Assembly: GCF_004359515.1 (NCBI RefSeq)
Contig: NZ_SCWD01000002.1
Span: 248,001 to 312,000 of the forward strand
Origin: Macrococcus carouselicus
Lineage (GTDB): Bacteria; Bacillota; Bacilli; Staphylococcales; Staphylococcaceae
Length of the DNA: 64,000 nucleotides
Direction: 5' to 3'
This document shows positions 52,602 to 63,001 of this stretch, piece after piece (the first letter of the stretch is position 1; the number at the start of each line of letters is the position of its first letter). The notes under the pieces were generated by a model. The model was not told the DNA's origin. It did not search any database and was given only the letters and a program-made list of their open reading frames with translations. The translations under genes and the position numbers were made by a program.

Positions 52602-52672
52602 GCCTCCATAGTTAAGTGGCATAACGTATCAATGGTAATGATGAATCCTCAGTTCGATTCTGGGTGGAGGCA
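52602..52672 (+). tRNA. tRNA-Thr (anticodon GGT)
   Basis: 71 nt. Acceptor GCCTCCA pairs with TGGAGGC, discriminator A. D arm GTT/AAC around AAGTGGCAT. Anticodon arm TATCA/TGATG with loop ATGGTAA, giving anticodon GGT after T33 and an A at 37. T arm CTCAG/CTGGG with loop TTCGATT. CCA is not encoded. It reads ACC and ACT codons. The D stem is short at 3 bp and the D loop compact. A strong terminator follows 8 bp later, so the gene is transcribed alone. Confidence 0.85.
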
Positions 52673-52679
52673 TAGTGCA

Positions 52680-52708
52680 CCGAAGTCTGATCAGACTTCG
52701 GTTTTTTT
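52680..52708 (+). terminator. Terminator after tRNA-Thr
   Basis: CCGAAGTCTGA pairs perfectly with TCAGACTTCGG with no loop spacer, followed by seven Ts. Confidence 0.93.
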
Positions 52709-52746
52709 ATGGGTTAGATATAATTGAAGTGAAGGGATGGATTCTG

Positions 52747-53148
52747 ATGGCAGATATTAATTGCGCGGCGCTTGTTTATATAGAAGATAGCAAATTACTA
52801 CTTGTAAAAGTAAGAGAACTCGAGAAATATTATTTACCTGGTGGTAAGATTGAAGCAGGTGAGGAGCCCATTGATACAGCGATTCGTGAAGTTCATGAAG
52901 AGTTAAATGTAGAGCTGGATAAGAAACAGGTTCATTATCTAGGTCGTGTTGAAGGTCCGGCCTATCCTCAGGATGCGACTGTCTCCCTGGAATGCTTTAC
53001 TTATGAAGGATCACTGGAAGAAGCGGTCCGGCACAATGAGATCACGGGTATCCGATACTTTGATTTAGAACATAGTGATCTGATAGCGCCAGCTGTATTA
53101 GTGCTGATTGATAAACTGAATAGCAAGGCGCTTGTTTATGATAAGTGA
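52747..53148 (+). CDS. Nudix hydrolase
   Basis: 133 aa from ATG 52747, 9 bp after GAAGGG; the frame upstream crosses the tRNA terminator and is not coding. The Nudix box GGKIEAGEEPIDTAIREVHE plus ELNV is complete. The Tyr-Leu-Pro-Gly entry (YYLPGGK) is typical of ADP-ribose or 8-oxo-dGTP-like hydrolases. Substrate not known. It overlaps the next frame by 11 bp. Confidence 0.9.
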   Translation: MADINCAALVYIEDSKLLLVKVRELEKYYLPGGKIEAGEEPIDTAIREVHEELNVELDKKQVHYLGRVEGPAYPQDATVSLECFTYEGSLEEAVRHNEITGIRYFDLEHSDLIAPAVLVLIDKLNSKALVYDK

Positions 53149-53563
53149 GGATATATTACTTGAACAGCTGCCGGCTGAACTGCGGCAGTTAATCGTTGCT
53201 CGGGATATTGAAGCGATTGTCGGTTACTTTTTCGAGTATGATATCGAGGAAAGACGCATTGCGGATGCTTTGTCGCGCTATGCAATTGTGAAAGATGAAG
53301 GTCTTCTGCATAGTGCTGCTGCAGAAGTCTACATGCACTGTCTGCCTTATTTAGATGATGCCTTTCAGTTAGCTTTCTATCATCAATGGCGTGAGTTGGA
53401 ATTGACTGAGTTTAACGATCAGGTTCTGTTAAGAAGTTTTCTGCAAAATAAAATTCATCCTGACTTTGAACTGATACCTGCAGCTTGTTATGAGTTTGTT
53501 GAAGATAAGTTGTTTAAATATGAAGGTAAAAATTTAAACGTAAGGAACAACAAAGACTGCTGA
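53138..53563 (+). CDS. Hypothetical acidic helical protein, 141 aa
   Basis: From ATG 53138 (TTG 53132 is an alternative), overlapping the end of the Nudix gene. All-helical, acidic, no membrane segment: EQLPAELRQLIVARDIEAIV and SAAAEVYMHCLPYLDDAFQL. Family not recognised. Translational coupling suggests it works with the Nudix enzyme. A strong terminator overlaps its stop. Confidence 0.65.
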   Translation: MISEDILLEQLPAELRQLIVARDIEAIVGYFFEYDIEERRIADALSRYAIVKDEGLLHSAAAEVYMHCLPYLDDAFQLAFYHQWRELELTEFNDQVLLRSFLQNKIHPDFELIPAACYEFVEDKLFKYEGKNLNVRNNKDC

Positions 53564-53585
53564 TTATCTTACCAGCAGTCTTCTC
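53552..53585 (+). terminator. Terminator
   Basis: AAGACTGCTG (from 53553) pairs with CAGCAGTCTT, followed by a CT-rich tail. Confidence 0.75.
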
Positions 53586-53680
53586 TCTGTGAAGTGTCGC
53601 ACTTTTGATGTAAAGTGCGATTTATGGTTCAGCTATTTTTAAGGTGAAAGGGTCGTGCTTTCAGTCGTTTTCGTGACACT

Positions 53681-55318
<1,638 letters not shown>

Positions 55319-55472
55319 GTCGTTCTCCCTTCTGAACACTTATATTCTAGCATAATGTGCATAACTTTCAGCATCTGAACCCAGTCGGTTTTTATATTTA
55401 CGTATCATTAGATAGTCTAAAGTTCAGGAAGTCTTTATAATAGAATCAAAGTATGGGAAAAGGAGCAGATAA

Positions 55473-55628
55473 ATGAAAGCTAACCTGTTGCTATCAATTA
55501 CAATGATAGTCATCGCACTGATATATCTGGTACTCTCAATATTAATACCGAGTGATGTCCGCATCGGTTCATGCATTATCTGTACCGTGCTTGCGATTAT
55601 ATTTTATCTATTATATAGATTTGGATGA
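55473..55628 (+). CDS. Small two-helix membrane protein, 51 aa
   Basis: ATG 55473 follows AAGGAG at 8 bp. Product: LLLSITMIVIALIYLVLSIL, a short polar loop with PSDVRIGS, then CIICTVLAIIFYLLYRFG. Clearly a membrane protein and well supported by its ribosome site. The LURP-one gene follows after 22 bp, so the two may be co-transcribed. Family unknown. Confidence 0.6.
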   Translation: MKANLLLSITMIVIALIYLVLSILIPSDVRIGSCIICTVLAIIFYLLYRFG

Positions 55629-55650
55629 TAGAATCATTTAGGAGGCTATT

Positions 55651-56151
55651 ATGAAGCTTTATGCAAAACAGCAGGCTTTTTCATGGAATCAGAACTTCAA
55701 TATTTTTGATGAGAATGGCGAAGTGGTATACATCGCCAAAGGAAAACCGGATATTTTCGGACGACGCAGAATCAGTCTGATGGATAGTCTTAATCATCAT
55801 GAACTGGCTTTCCTGAAGCAGCAGGCATCCGCTTTCAATACAACGATGGAAGTATTCATGGACAAAGAGCATGTATTGTCCGTCCGTAAGAAGGCCCTGT
55901 CTTTCACTCCTGTCTTTCTGGTGGAAGGGGAGGACTGGATAGTGGAAGGATCGTTCTTCTCCTATGACTATACAATCAAGGACTCAATGGACCGGATCAT
56001 TGCCCGCATCTCCAGGAAGATGCTGAGCTGGACCCATACGTTCGAGATAGATATTCAGGAGCCGACTGCTGAAGTGACCCATATACTGAGCGTAGTATTG
56101 ACCATACAGCTGGAGCTGGACAGAGCATCCGCTGCCACCCTTATCGTCTGA
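55651..56151 (+). CDS. LURP-one-related family protein (YxjI-like)
   Basis: 166 aa. The tubby/LURP-one fold is suggested by the alternating strands FNIFDENGEVVYIAKGK, MDSLNHHELAFLKQQ, DWIVEGSFFSYDYTIKD and a final hydrophobic helix (AEVTHILSVVLTIQLELDRA). Such proteins may bind membranes or act as scramblase-like factors; function unproven. AGGAGG stands before the ATG. Confidence 0.82.
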   Translation: MKLYAKQQAFSWNQNFNIFDENGEVVYIAKGKPDIFGRRRISLMDSLNHHELAFLKQQASAFNTTMEVFMDKEHVLSVRKKALSFTPVFLVEGEDWIVEGSFFSYDYTIKDSMDRIIARISRKMLSWTHTFEIDIQEPTAEVTHILSVVLTIQLELDRASAATLIV

Positions 56152-56188
56152 TCCAATGCTATATGGAGAGACTCAAAGTCTGAATTTG

Positions 56189-56214
56189 AAGCAGTCCTAA
56201 CGGGGCTGCTTTTT
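56189..56214 (+). terminator. Terminator
   Basis: AGCAGTCC pairs with GGGGCTGCT (one mismatch/bulge) around TAAC, followed by Ts. Confidence 0.75.
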
Positions 56215-56250
56215 AATTTGCATCACATTACTAATCATGTTATAGTTATA

Positions 56251-56270
56251 AAACGTAATTATTACGATTT
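56251..56270 (+). promoter_or_regulatory. Zur box upstream of rpsN
   Basis: AAACGTAATTATTACGATTT: inverted repeat CGTAAT-T-ATTACG (56254-56266), the Zur/Fur-family pattern for zinc. It lies 16 bp before the start codon and would block transcription when zinc is ample. Confidence 0.78.
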
Positions 56271-56285
56271 AAAAAAGGAGTCAGC

Positions 56286-56555
56286 ATGGCAAAAAAATCT
56301 AAGATCGCAAAAGAAAAAAAGAGACAGCAGTTAGTGGAACAGTACAGAGCGAAACGTGAGCAGTTAAAACGCGAAGGCAACTATGCGGAACTGGCGAAGC
56401 TACCACGAGATTCTTCACCTACACGACTGACAAGACGATGCGAAGTGACGGGCAGACCTAGAGGTGTCTACCGTAAATTTAAATTATCACGTATCGCATT
56501 CAGAGAACTTGCACACAAAGGCCAGATACCAGGCGTAAAAAAATCGAGCTGGTAA
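56286..56555 (+). CDS. rpsN: 30S ribosomal protein S14, zinc-independent form
   Basis: 89 aa. This is the long C-minus form: [20 protein letters not shown], then [20 protein letters not shown] and [17 protein letters not shown]. The CxxC zinc ribbon of the 61-aa form is absent. It replaces the zinc-binding S14 in ribosomes when zinc is short. The Zur box upstream fits that use. AAAGGAG precedes the ATG. Confidence 0.95.
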   Translation: MAKKSKIAKEKKRQQLVEQYRAKREQLKREGNYAELAKLPRDSSPTRLTRRCEVTGRPRGVYRKFKLSRIAFRELAHKGQIPGVKKSSW

Positions 56556-56559
56556 TATT

Positions 56560-56592
56560 AAAAGTCAGATCCCGCTGGATCTGACTTTTTTT
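56560..56592 (+). terminator. Terminator after rpsN
   Basis: AAAAGTCAGATCC pairs with GGATCTGACTTTTT around CGCT. Confidence 0.93.
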
Positions 56593-56659
56593 AATGAACG
56601 GCTGGAATACAATATCTGTTATAATTGTATGGAATAATATAGAAAGAGGGTGTGGAAAA

Positions 56660-56974
56660 ATGCAGACACGTTGTTCACTTAAAACTTTCCAGTTTCGATT
56701 TGTAGCGATGCCGGGTGTTCTCACACTGGATTCTAAAAAAGAGCGACTGATCTTTGAATCTGAAGCAGTAGGTAATCTGGAAGGTATGACCGAAACGTTT
56801 GAAATCAGCAGAATTGAGAAGGTTCAACTATCAAAAGGCATATTTAAAGAGACGCTGGGTATTTACTACGAAGGAGACTGGTTCAAATGGACCCACTTCT
56901 TAGATGACCAGTATAAAGATATTTATCATTTTCTTAATAAAGATAAGACTAATTTCACGACTACTTCCCTTTAA
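56660..56974 (+). CDS. GRAM/PH-like hypothetical protein
   Basis: 104 aa from ATG 56660; the upstream open frame crosses non-coding sequence. An all-beta pattern, GVLTLDSKKERLIFESEA and ETFEISRIEKVQLSKGIF, followed by YYEGDWFKWTHFLDD, resembles bacterial GRAM or PH-like lipid-binding domains. This is a fold guess only. RBS-like AGAGGGTGTGG. It stands between rpsN and the lysine riboswitch. Confidence 0.6.
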   Translation: MQTRCSLKTFQFRFVAMPGVLTLDSKKERLIFESEAVGNLEGMTETFEISRIEKVQLSKGIFKETLGIYYEGDWFKWTHFLDDQYKDIYHFLNKDKTNFTTTSL

Positions 56975-57021
56975 TCCATTAAACTATTGACAATTTTCTG
57001 TACATTCTGTCAAAGGTTATG

Positions 57022-57027
57022 TATAAT
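57022..57027 (+). promoter_or_regulatory. Probable -10 box for the lysine operon
   Basis: TATAAT preceded directly by TG. TTGACA at 56987 is too far (29 bp) to pair with it, so the -35 is unclear. It lies about 20 bp before the riboswitch. Confidence 0.45.
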
Positions 57028-57044
57028 AAAAAACAACAATTAAA

Positions 57045-57225
57045 TAGAAAGAGATGAGGCGCATCGATCATCAGTAAGTAAAGTCTGGAATCTGCAAATA
57101 CTTTACTGAAAGGGTGAGATGCCGAAATATAGTGATTCTTGCAGGGATGGCTATGTTGGATTATCGAGTTAACAGCTCATGGTCTGTCATTATTTTAAAA
57201 ATAATGGAGTGCATCACTTGTAAAT
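57045..57225 (+). promoter_or_regulatory. Lysine riboswitch (L box)
   Basis: Core parts are in order: GAGATGAGGCGCATCG (57051 on), then AAGGGTGAGATGCCGAA, and the closing GGAGTGCATCACT (57206-57218). It precedes lysC by about 70 bp with a terminator between. Lysine binding would favour termination and shut off lysine and diaminopimelate synthesis. Confidence 0.93.
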
Positions 57226-57230
57226 AGATA

Positions 57231-57265
57231 AAACAAGTTCATTCCAGCGATGAACTTGTTTTTTT
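57231..57265 (+). terminator. Riboswitch-controlled terminator
   Basis: AAACAAGTTCAT pairs perfectly with ATGAACTTGTTT around TCCAGCG, followed by Ts; the expression platform of the lysine riboswitch. Confidence 0.9.
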
Positions 57266-57294
57266 GTTTTCCGGATGCCTGAGGAGGATTTTGT

Positions 57295-58497
57295 GTGACA
57301 AAGCGAAGTGTGATTAAATTTGGTGGAACATCTGTCGCTGACTTTACGAAGCTCAGAAATATTGCGAGCTATTTGAAGAAGCGGACGGAACAGGATGAAC
57401 AGCTGGTCGTGGTTGTATCGGCCATGGGGAAGACAACTGATGAACTGCTGAAGAATGTGGAACTGCTGACTGCAAGGCCGAATGAACAGGATTTAGCGTT
57501 ACTTCTGACAACTGGAGAACAGCAGACGATTTCCTATCTGTCAATCATCCTGAAAGAACTCGGTGTCCGGACCCAGGCGATGACTGGGTTTCAGGCAGGT
57601 ATCCGGACGAAAGGGCATCATTTGAAAAGTAAGATACTCAATATAGATGAACAGAAATTTGAGCAGACATTTGACAGCTGCGATATTGTCGTTGTGGCAG
57701 GTTTTCAGGGCATGAATGAGCTGGGAGAGATTACGACACTCGGTCGAGGCGGCAGTGATACGACTGCTGTCGCAATTGCTTCAGCACTTGATGTTTCATG
57801 TGAAATCTATACCGATGTCGCCGGCGTCTACGGCACAGATCCTCGTATTTATCCGGCGAAGCGTCTGGATTATGTCAGCTATGAGGAAATGATGGAGATG
57901 AGTGCACTTGGTGCAGGTGTGCTTGAGACAAGAAGTGTGGAAATCGCAAAGAATTATCATATCCCGATTTACTTGGGGCAGACATTATCAGAAGAGAAGG
58001 GGACATGGATTATGGCACAGGAAGACATACTGGAGAAAAAAGCAGTCACCGGTGTAGCGCTCGACAAAGATATGGATTATGTCACCGTGAGCTATCCGAT
58101 GAACGACAGCAACTTACTGAAAAAGCTGTTCGAGCTGCTGGAGAAAGAAGAAGTCAATATCGATATGATCTCGCAGATCGTCAATATGGAAGGCCTGCAG
58201 ATTTCATTTACGATGAAGGATACCGACGCAAACCAGATCAACAAAATCTTCTCCGTGCTGCAGGAGGAGTATCCATCGATGAACTTCATCATTCACGAGG
58301 ATTACGTGAAAGTTTCGGTGATCGGTTCCGGTATGCGTGATATGTCGGGGGTTGCAAGTAAGGTGTTTATGACACTGCTGACTAACGATATCCCGTTCTA
58401 TCAGGTCACGACTTCAGAAATCAGCATCTCATACGTGGTCGACCAGAAGAACGGGCGAGAGGCAGTCGGAAAATTATGTGCAGTCTTTGAATTATAG
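57295..58497 (+). CDS. lysC: Aspartokinase
   Basis: 400 aa; phosphorylates aspartate, the first step to lysine, diaminopimelate, threonine and methionine. Start GTG 57295, 7 bp after GAGGAGG. The N-terminal kinase domain has VIKFGGTSVADFTKL and TTLGRGGSDTTAVAIASALD; two ACT domains follow (about 265-400), which sense lysine. It heads the operon under the lysine riboswitch, so this is the lysine-controlled isozyme. Confidence 0.96.
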   Translation: MTKRSVIKFGGTSVADFTKLRNIASYLKKRTEQDEQLVVVVSAMGKTTDELLKNVELLTARPNEQDLALLLTTGEQQTISYLSIILKELGVRTQAMTGFQAGIRTKGHHLKSKILNIDEQKFEQTFDSCDIVVVAGFQGMNELGEITTLGRGGSDTTAVAIASALDVSCEIYTDVAGVYGTDPRIYPAKRLDYVSYEEMMEMSALGAGVLETRSVEIAKNYHIPIYLGQTLSEEKGTWIMAQEDILEKKAVTGVALDKDMDYVTVSYPMNDSNLLKKLFELLEKEEVNIDMISQIVNMEGLQISFTMKDTDANQINKIFSVLQEEYPSMNFIIHEDYVKVSVIGSGMRDMSGVASKVFMTLLTNDIPFYQVTTSEISISYVVDQKNGREAVGKLCAVFEL

Positions 58498-58523
58498 CTC
58501 ACAAATTTAAGGAGGAAGAATCA

Positions 58524-59513
58524 ATGAAATTAGCGATTGCAGGGGCAACGGGTTTAGTCGGAACAAAAATGATGGAAGTTGTAGAACGCAGAAACATTCC
58601 TTTTGATGAGCTGACATTATTCTCATCAAAAAAATCAGCAGGACAGGCCATCACATTCAAGGGGCGGGATTACGAAGTGCAGGAACTGACAGAAGCGCGT
58701 GCGGCTGAGCATTATGATTATGTACTCATGAGTGCAGGTGGCAGCACGTCACTCAAGTTCTCGCCGATATTCGAAGCGGCCGGAGCAGTGGTCATTGATA
58801 ACTCCAGTGCGTTCCGTATGCAGGAAGATATCGATCTGGTTGTACCGGAAGTGAATAAACCGAAGCTCGACCGTACGATTATCGCCAATCCGAACTGTTC
58901 GACCATTCAGTCCGTCGTACCACTCAAACCGCTCGCTGAAACATTCGGTCTGACACGTGTCGCTTATACGACTTACCAGGCAGTGTCAGGATCAGGTCTT
59001 GCAGGACTGAATGATTTAAGAGAAGGCGCTAAAGGTGAAGCACCAACGAATTATCCACATCCGATTCATAACAATGTGCTGCCGCATATCGATGTCTTCC
59101 AGGAAGACGGCTACACAAAAGAAGAAGTGAAGATGATTGATGAAACGAAAAAAATCCTGAATCTGCCTGACCTGCGTGTCACCGCGACATGTGTCCGTGT
59201 GCCGGTCGAAGACAGCCATAGTGTGGCCATCAATGTGACGCTGGCAAGACCTGCAACAGCTGAACAAGTGAGAGAGGCATTAAGTCAGCAGCAAGGTGTC
59301 GTCCTGATCGATGACGTGCAGAACAATGAGTACCCGTTAGCCATCAATGCGACGGGACGAGATGAGGTCTTTGTCGGTCGTATTCGTGAGGATGAATCGC
59401 TCGATAATACATTTCATATCTGGTGTACAGCAGATAACCTGCTGAAAGGGGCAGCTTTAAACGCTGTTCAGATTCTTGAAGCACTTCTTAAAGAGAGAGG
59501 GGAAGTATCATGA
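58524..59513 (+). CDS. asd: Aspartate-semialdehyde dehydrogenase
   Basis: 329 aa; makes aspartate semialdehyde from aspartyl phosphate with NADPH. N-terminal GATGLVGTKMMEV, catalytic Cys in ANPNCSTIQ, and the active-site His region RVPVEDSHSVAINV. AAGGAGG precedes the ATG. It overlaps dapA by 4 bp. Confidence 0.97.
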   Translation: MKLAIAGATGLVGTKMMEVVERRNIPFDELTLFSSKKSAGQAITFKGRDYEVQELTEARAAEHYDYVLMSAGGSTSLKFSPIFEAAGAVVIDNSSAFRMQEDIDLVVPEVNKPKLDRTIIANPNCSTIQSVVPLKPLAETFGLTRVAYTTYQAVSGSGLAGLNDLREGAKGEAPTNYPHPIHNNVLPHIDVFQEDGYTKEEVKMIDETKKILNLPDLRVTATCVRVPVEDSHSVAINVTLARPATAEQVREALSQQQGVVLIDDVQNNEYPLAINATGRDEVFVGRIREDESLDNTFHIWCTADNLLKGAALNAVQILEALLKERGEVS

Positions 59514-60391
59514 CATTATTCACGGGAACAGCAGTAGCAATCACGACACCCTTTAAAGACGGGGCAGTGGATTATGGAACGTTTGAGCGTCATGTTGATT
59601 TTCTGATCAATAACGGTATGCAGTCCATCTTCGTCAACGGCACAACAGGTGAAGGTTCGACATTGAATGAAGACGAAAAACTGAAGCTCGTGGAATGTGC
59701 TGTAAAAATTTCTGACGGACGAGTACCGATTATTGTCGGTACAGGGACAAATAATACAGCGCTATCAATTGAACATTCGCTTAAAGTCAAAGAAGCAGGT
59801 GCTGATGCTATTATGCTGATTACACCTTATTACAACAAGACGAACCAGCGTGGGCTGATTGCTCACTTTACAGCGATTGCAGATGCAGTGGAGCTCCCGG
59901 TCGTTCTCTACAATGTCCCGTCCCGTACGAACCTGACCATTGAGCCGGGTACAGTTAAGACGCTTGCTGAGAATGATTATATCGTCGCACTGAAAGACGC
60001 AACAGGCGATATGCGTTATCTTGAACAGGTGAAAAGCTTAGTACCAGAGGGATTCGCTATCTATAGTGGCAACGATGATTCCATTATTCCGTTCTATGAG
60101 CGCGGCGGCGATGGGGTCATCTCAGTCGTGGCCAATGCAGTGCCCGCTGAATTCCAGACGATCTACGAGGCATATGCAACGAATCCGGAGGAAGCGCAGC
60201 GCTTATTCGATAAAGTCAGACCGCTGATTGATGCACTGGCTGTCGATGTCAATCCCATGCCGATCAAGGCGCTGGTCACTGAACTCGGGTTTGCAGACGG
60301 TGAAGTGAGACTGCCGCTTGTACCGCTGGAAGAAGCGGACAGCAAAGTGATTCATGAAGCCTACAAAGCTTATAGAGGTGAATCATCATGA
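59510..60391 (+). CDS. dapA: 4-hydroxy-tetrahydrodipicolinate synthase
   Basis: 293 aa TIM barrel; condenses pyruvate with aspartate semialdehyde, committing carbon to lysine. Visible sites: [16 protein letters not shown], the proton-relay Tyr in [14 protein letters not shown], and the Schiff-base Lys in [10 protein letters not shown]. Starts inside the end of asd and overlaps dapB by 4 bp. Confidence 0.97.
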   Translation: MTLFTGTAVAITTPFKDGAVDYGTFERHVDFLINNGMQSIFVNGTTGEGSTLNEDEKLKLVECAVKISDGRVPIIVGTGTNNTALSIEHSLKVKEAGADAIMLITPYYNKTNQRGLIAHFTAIADAVELPVVLYNVPSRTNLTIEPGTVKTLAENDYIVALKDATGDMRYLEQVKSLVPEGFAIYSGNDDSIIPFYERGGDGVISVVANAVPAEFQTIYEAYATNPEEAQRLFDKVRPLIDALAVDVNPMPIKALVTELGFADGEVRLPLVPLEEADSKVIHEAYKAYRGESS

Positions 60392-61107
60392 AGATATTAT
60401 TAGTCGGCTACGGTGCGATGAACGCGCGTGTTGCCCGTATCGCTGAAGAACGCGGCCACGAGATCACGGGTATTATCTCACAGTCGGATAAAACGTATCC
60501 TTATCCTTCAGTCAAAGTAGAGGATAACTGGCCTGTGGCAGATGTCATCATCGACTTTTCACATCCGGATTTATCGCTCCCTGTCATCAGTAAAGAACAT
60601 GCTATTCCGCTGGTCACGGCGACTACAGGACGCAAAGAGGAAATCATGAGTGAACTGGAAGCGGCCAGTACAGTAAAACCTGTCTTCTTCAGTGCGAATA
60701 TGAGTTACGGTGTGCATATTCTGACTGAGATCATCAAATATAGTGTACCGCTCCTCCAGAACTTCGATATCGAGCTGACAGAAAAGCATCATCGTAAGAA
60801 AGTCGATGCACCGAGCGGCACGCTCATCAAACTGTATGATGCCATCAAGGAACAGCGAGAACAGTCATATCCGGTATACGACCGGACCGCTAAAGAGAAT
60901 TCTCGAACAGATGAGGAAATCGGCATCAACGTTGTACGCGGCGGCACAATTGTCGGTGAACACGAAGTGTTGTTTGCCGGACATGATGAGACGATTCAGA
61001 TCATCCATCGTGCTCAGAGTAAGGATATATTTGCTAGCGGCAGCATCGACGTTGCAGAACAGCTGGTCACTAAAAAACCAGGCTACTATACATTCGATAA
61101 CTTATAA
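60388..61107 (+). CDS. dapB: 4-hydroxy-tetrahydrodipicolinate reductase
   Basis: 239 aa; reduces hydroxy-tetrahydrodipicolinate with NAD(P)H. Nucleotide site [20 protein letters not shown] is a short form common in staphylococci. The signature [15 protein letters not shown] contains the catalytic His and Lys. [19 protein letters not shown] is the conserved C-terminal block. Confidence 0.96.
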   Translation: MKILLVGYGAMNARVARIAEERGHEITGIISQSDKTYPYPSVKVEDNWPVADVIIDFSHPDLSLPVISKEHAIPLVTATTGRKEEIMSELEAASTVKPVFFSANMSYGVHILTEIIKYSVPLLQNFDIELTEKHHRKKVDAPSGTLIKLYDAIKEQREQSYPVYDRTAKENSRTDEEIGINVVRGGTIVGEHEVLFAGHDETIQIIHRAQSKDIFASGSIDVAEQLVTKKPGYYTFDNL

Positions 61108-61122
61108 AAAGGGGAGATCAAT

Positions 61123-61839
61123 ATGACATTACAATCAGCACAGGAAATTATCCAGTATATCAGTGACAGTGAAAAGAAAACACCCGTTAAAGTATACGTC
61201 AATGGGGACTTCAGCAGCCTTATTTTTCCACCAGCATTAAAAGTATTCGGCAGTGAATCATCTAAAACAATTTTCGGTGATCTGAAAGACTGGCAAGCCT
61301 TCTATAACGAACATCAGTCAGTCCTTACTGATGTCGAAGTCGAGTATGACCGCCGTAACTCAGCAATTCCTCTCATCGATCAGACGAAGATCAATGCGCG
61401 TATTGAACCGGGTGCCTTCATCCGTGAGCATGCAGAGATTCATGATGGAGCTGTTGTCATGATGGGCGCAACGATCAATATCGGTGCTGTTGTCGGTGCG
61501 GGCACGATGATTGATATGAATGCGACACTCGGCGGACGTGCAATGACAGGTAAGAATGTCCACGTCGGAGCCGGTGCGGTCCTTGCCGGTGTGATTGAAC
61601 CACCAAGTGCTGATCCCGTTGTCGTTGAAGATGATGTGCTGATCGGAGCGAATGCAGTTGTATTAGAAGGGGTACGTATCGGTAGAGGCGCTGTGGTGGC
61701 AGCGGGCGCAATCGTGACGGAAGATGTACCGGCTGGTGCAGTCGTTGCAGGGATGCCGGCGCGCGTCATCAAGCAGGCACACGAAGTGGCAAGCTCCAAA
61801 ATTGAGATCGTGCAGGCTTTAAGAAAGCTGAATGACTAA
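61123..61839 (+). CDS. dapD: Tetrahydrodipicolinate N-acetyltransferase
   Basis: 238 aa, acetyl-CoA-dependent (the Bacillus-type DapH branch, named dapD in staphylococci). The C-terminal two thirds form a left-handed beta helix of hexapeptide repeats ([40 protein letters not shown]). The N-terminal part is the alpha-helical substrate domain. GGGGAG precedes the ATG. The acetylated branch is confirmed by the deacetylase that follows. Confidence 0.95.
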   Translation: MTLQSAQEIIQYISDSEKKTPVKVYVNGDFSSLIFPPALKVFGSESSKTIFGDLKDWQAFYNEHQSVLTDVEVEYDRRNSAIPLIDQTKINARIEPGAFIREHAEIHDGAVVMMGATINIGAVVGAGTMIDMNATLGGRAMTGKNVHVGAGAVLAGVIEPPSADPVVVEDDVLIGANAVVLEGVRIGRGAVVAAGAIVTEDVPAGAVVAGMPARVIKQAHEVASSKIEIVQALRKLND

Positions 61840-61855
61840 CTAAGAGGTGAAGGTT

Positions 61856-63001
61856 ATGGAATATGAATATCTGAAAGAGACAAGACGCTGGCTGCATCAG
61901 CATCCGGAACTCAGCATGCAGGAGTTTGAGACATCCGCATTTATCAAGCGGGAACTGGACGAGATCGGTGTCCCTTATGATACGCCGCTTGCGACAGGTG
62001 TTGTCGCTTATCTTGAAGGGACGTCAGACCGTGCGATTGCGTTCCGTGCTGATATCGATGCGCTGCCGATTCACGAGGAGAACAATGTTGACTATCGTTC
62101 TGCAGTCGATAATGTGATGCATGCCTGTGGACATGATGGTCATACGACGATGCTGCTGGCATTCGCCAGACGCGTCAAGGCACTTTACGATGCCGGTCAG
62201 TTGTCAGTCACTGTCTATTTCATCTTCCAGCCTTCAGAAGAGACGGAAGCAGGCGCAAATCAGCTGCTGAAATCCTATACCTTCAGCCGACAGCCGGCCT
62301 ATATTTTCGGACTCCATATGATGCCGGATAACCCGGAAAATACGATTCTATCAAAACCGGGTCCCATAACGGCAAGTGCGACTGAATATCGTTTCTTCAT
62401 TAAAGGATTGTCAGCGCATGTCGCGAATAAAGAGCAGGGCCATTCAGCAGGAGAGGCGCTCACATTTATATTGAACCAGTTGTCTCAGCTGCAACACTAC
62501 CACCTGCCAGGACTCAGACAGAATATCATTCATATCGGCCGTTTCCATGCCGGTGAAGCCATCAATACGGTGCCATCGAACGGCTATCTGGAGGGGACCA
62601 TCCGGACTTATCATGCAGATGACCTGTCCGTTATCAAAGAACAGATGACAAGGATTGCTGAAGCCGCTGCGACAGTGACGGGTTCAGCAGTGGAAGTGAA
62701 GTTCTCAGAAGGCTATCCTGCTACAATTAATGATGCGGATGCCTATGCATTGATGCAGGCGGCAAGCACGGATACTCATTTGACATGGATAGAGAAGAGT
62801 GAACCTTATTTATTCGGCGAGGACTTCGCCTTCTACAGCCAGGTTGCATCGACTGCTTTTGCGTTTCTCGGCTGCCGGAACGAGGAGCAGAATTATGTTA
62901 CAGGTCTCCATACATCCACCTTTAACTTTGATGAACAGATGATGGCAGGCGGCGTTGATTTATTCAGTGCGATCTTAACGAGATTTGAGGTGGCACGATG
63001 A
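61856..63001 (+). CDS. N-acetyldiaminopimelate deacetylase (M20 peptidase family)
   Basis: 381 aa from ATG 61856, close after AAGAGGTGAAGG. Removes acetate from N-acetyl-LL-diaminopimelate. Metal sites of the M20D family: [49 protein letters not shown] and the C-terminal LFGEDFAFY. It is called hipO-like in staphylococcal dap operons. ATGA overlap with alr. Confidence 0.94.
   Translation: MEYEYLKETRRWLHQHPELSMQEFETSAFIKRELDEIGVPYDTPLATGVVAYLEGTSDRAIAFRADIDALPIHEENNVDYRSAVDNVMHACGHDGHTTMLLAFARRVKALYDAGQLSVTVYFIFQPSEETEAGANQLLKSYTFSRQPAYIFGLHMMPDNPENTILSKPGPITASATEYRFFIKGLSAHVANKEQGHSAGEALTFILNQLSQLQHYHLPGLRQNIIHIGRFHAGEAINTVPSNGYLEGTIRTYHADDLSVIKEQMTRIAEAAATVTGSAVEVKFSEGYPATINDADAYALMQAASTDTHLTWIEKSEPYLFGEDFAFYSQVASTAFAFLGCRNEEQNYVTGLHTSTFNFDEQMMAGGVDLFSAILTRFEVAR

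Noticed and set aside
56987..56992. TTGACA as -35 of the lysine operon
   Set aside because: 29 bp from the only good -10 (57022), too far; it may instead be half of the inverted repeat TTGACA/TGTCAA.
58505..58513. TTTAAGG before asd as another copy of the CCTTAAA element
   Set aside because: It is part of the AAGGAGG ribosome site and stands as a single half-site.
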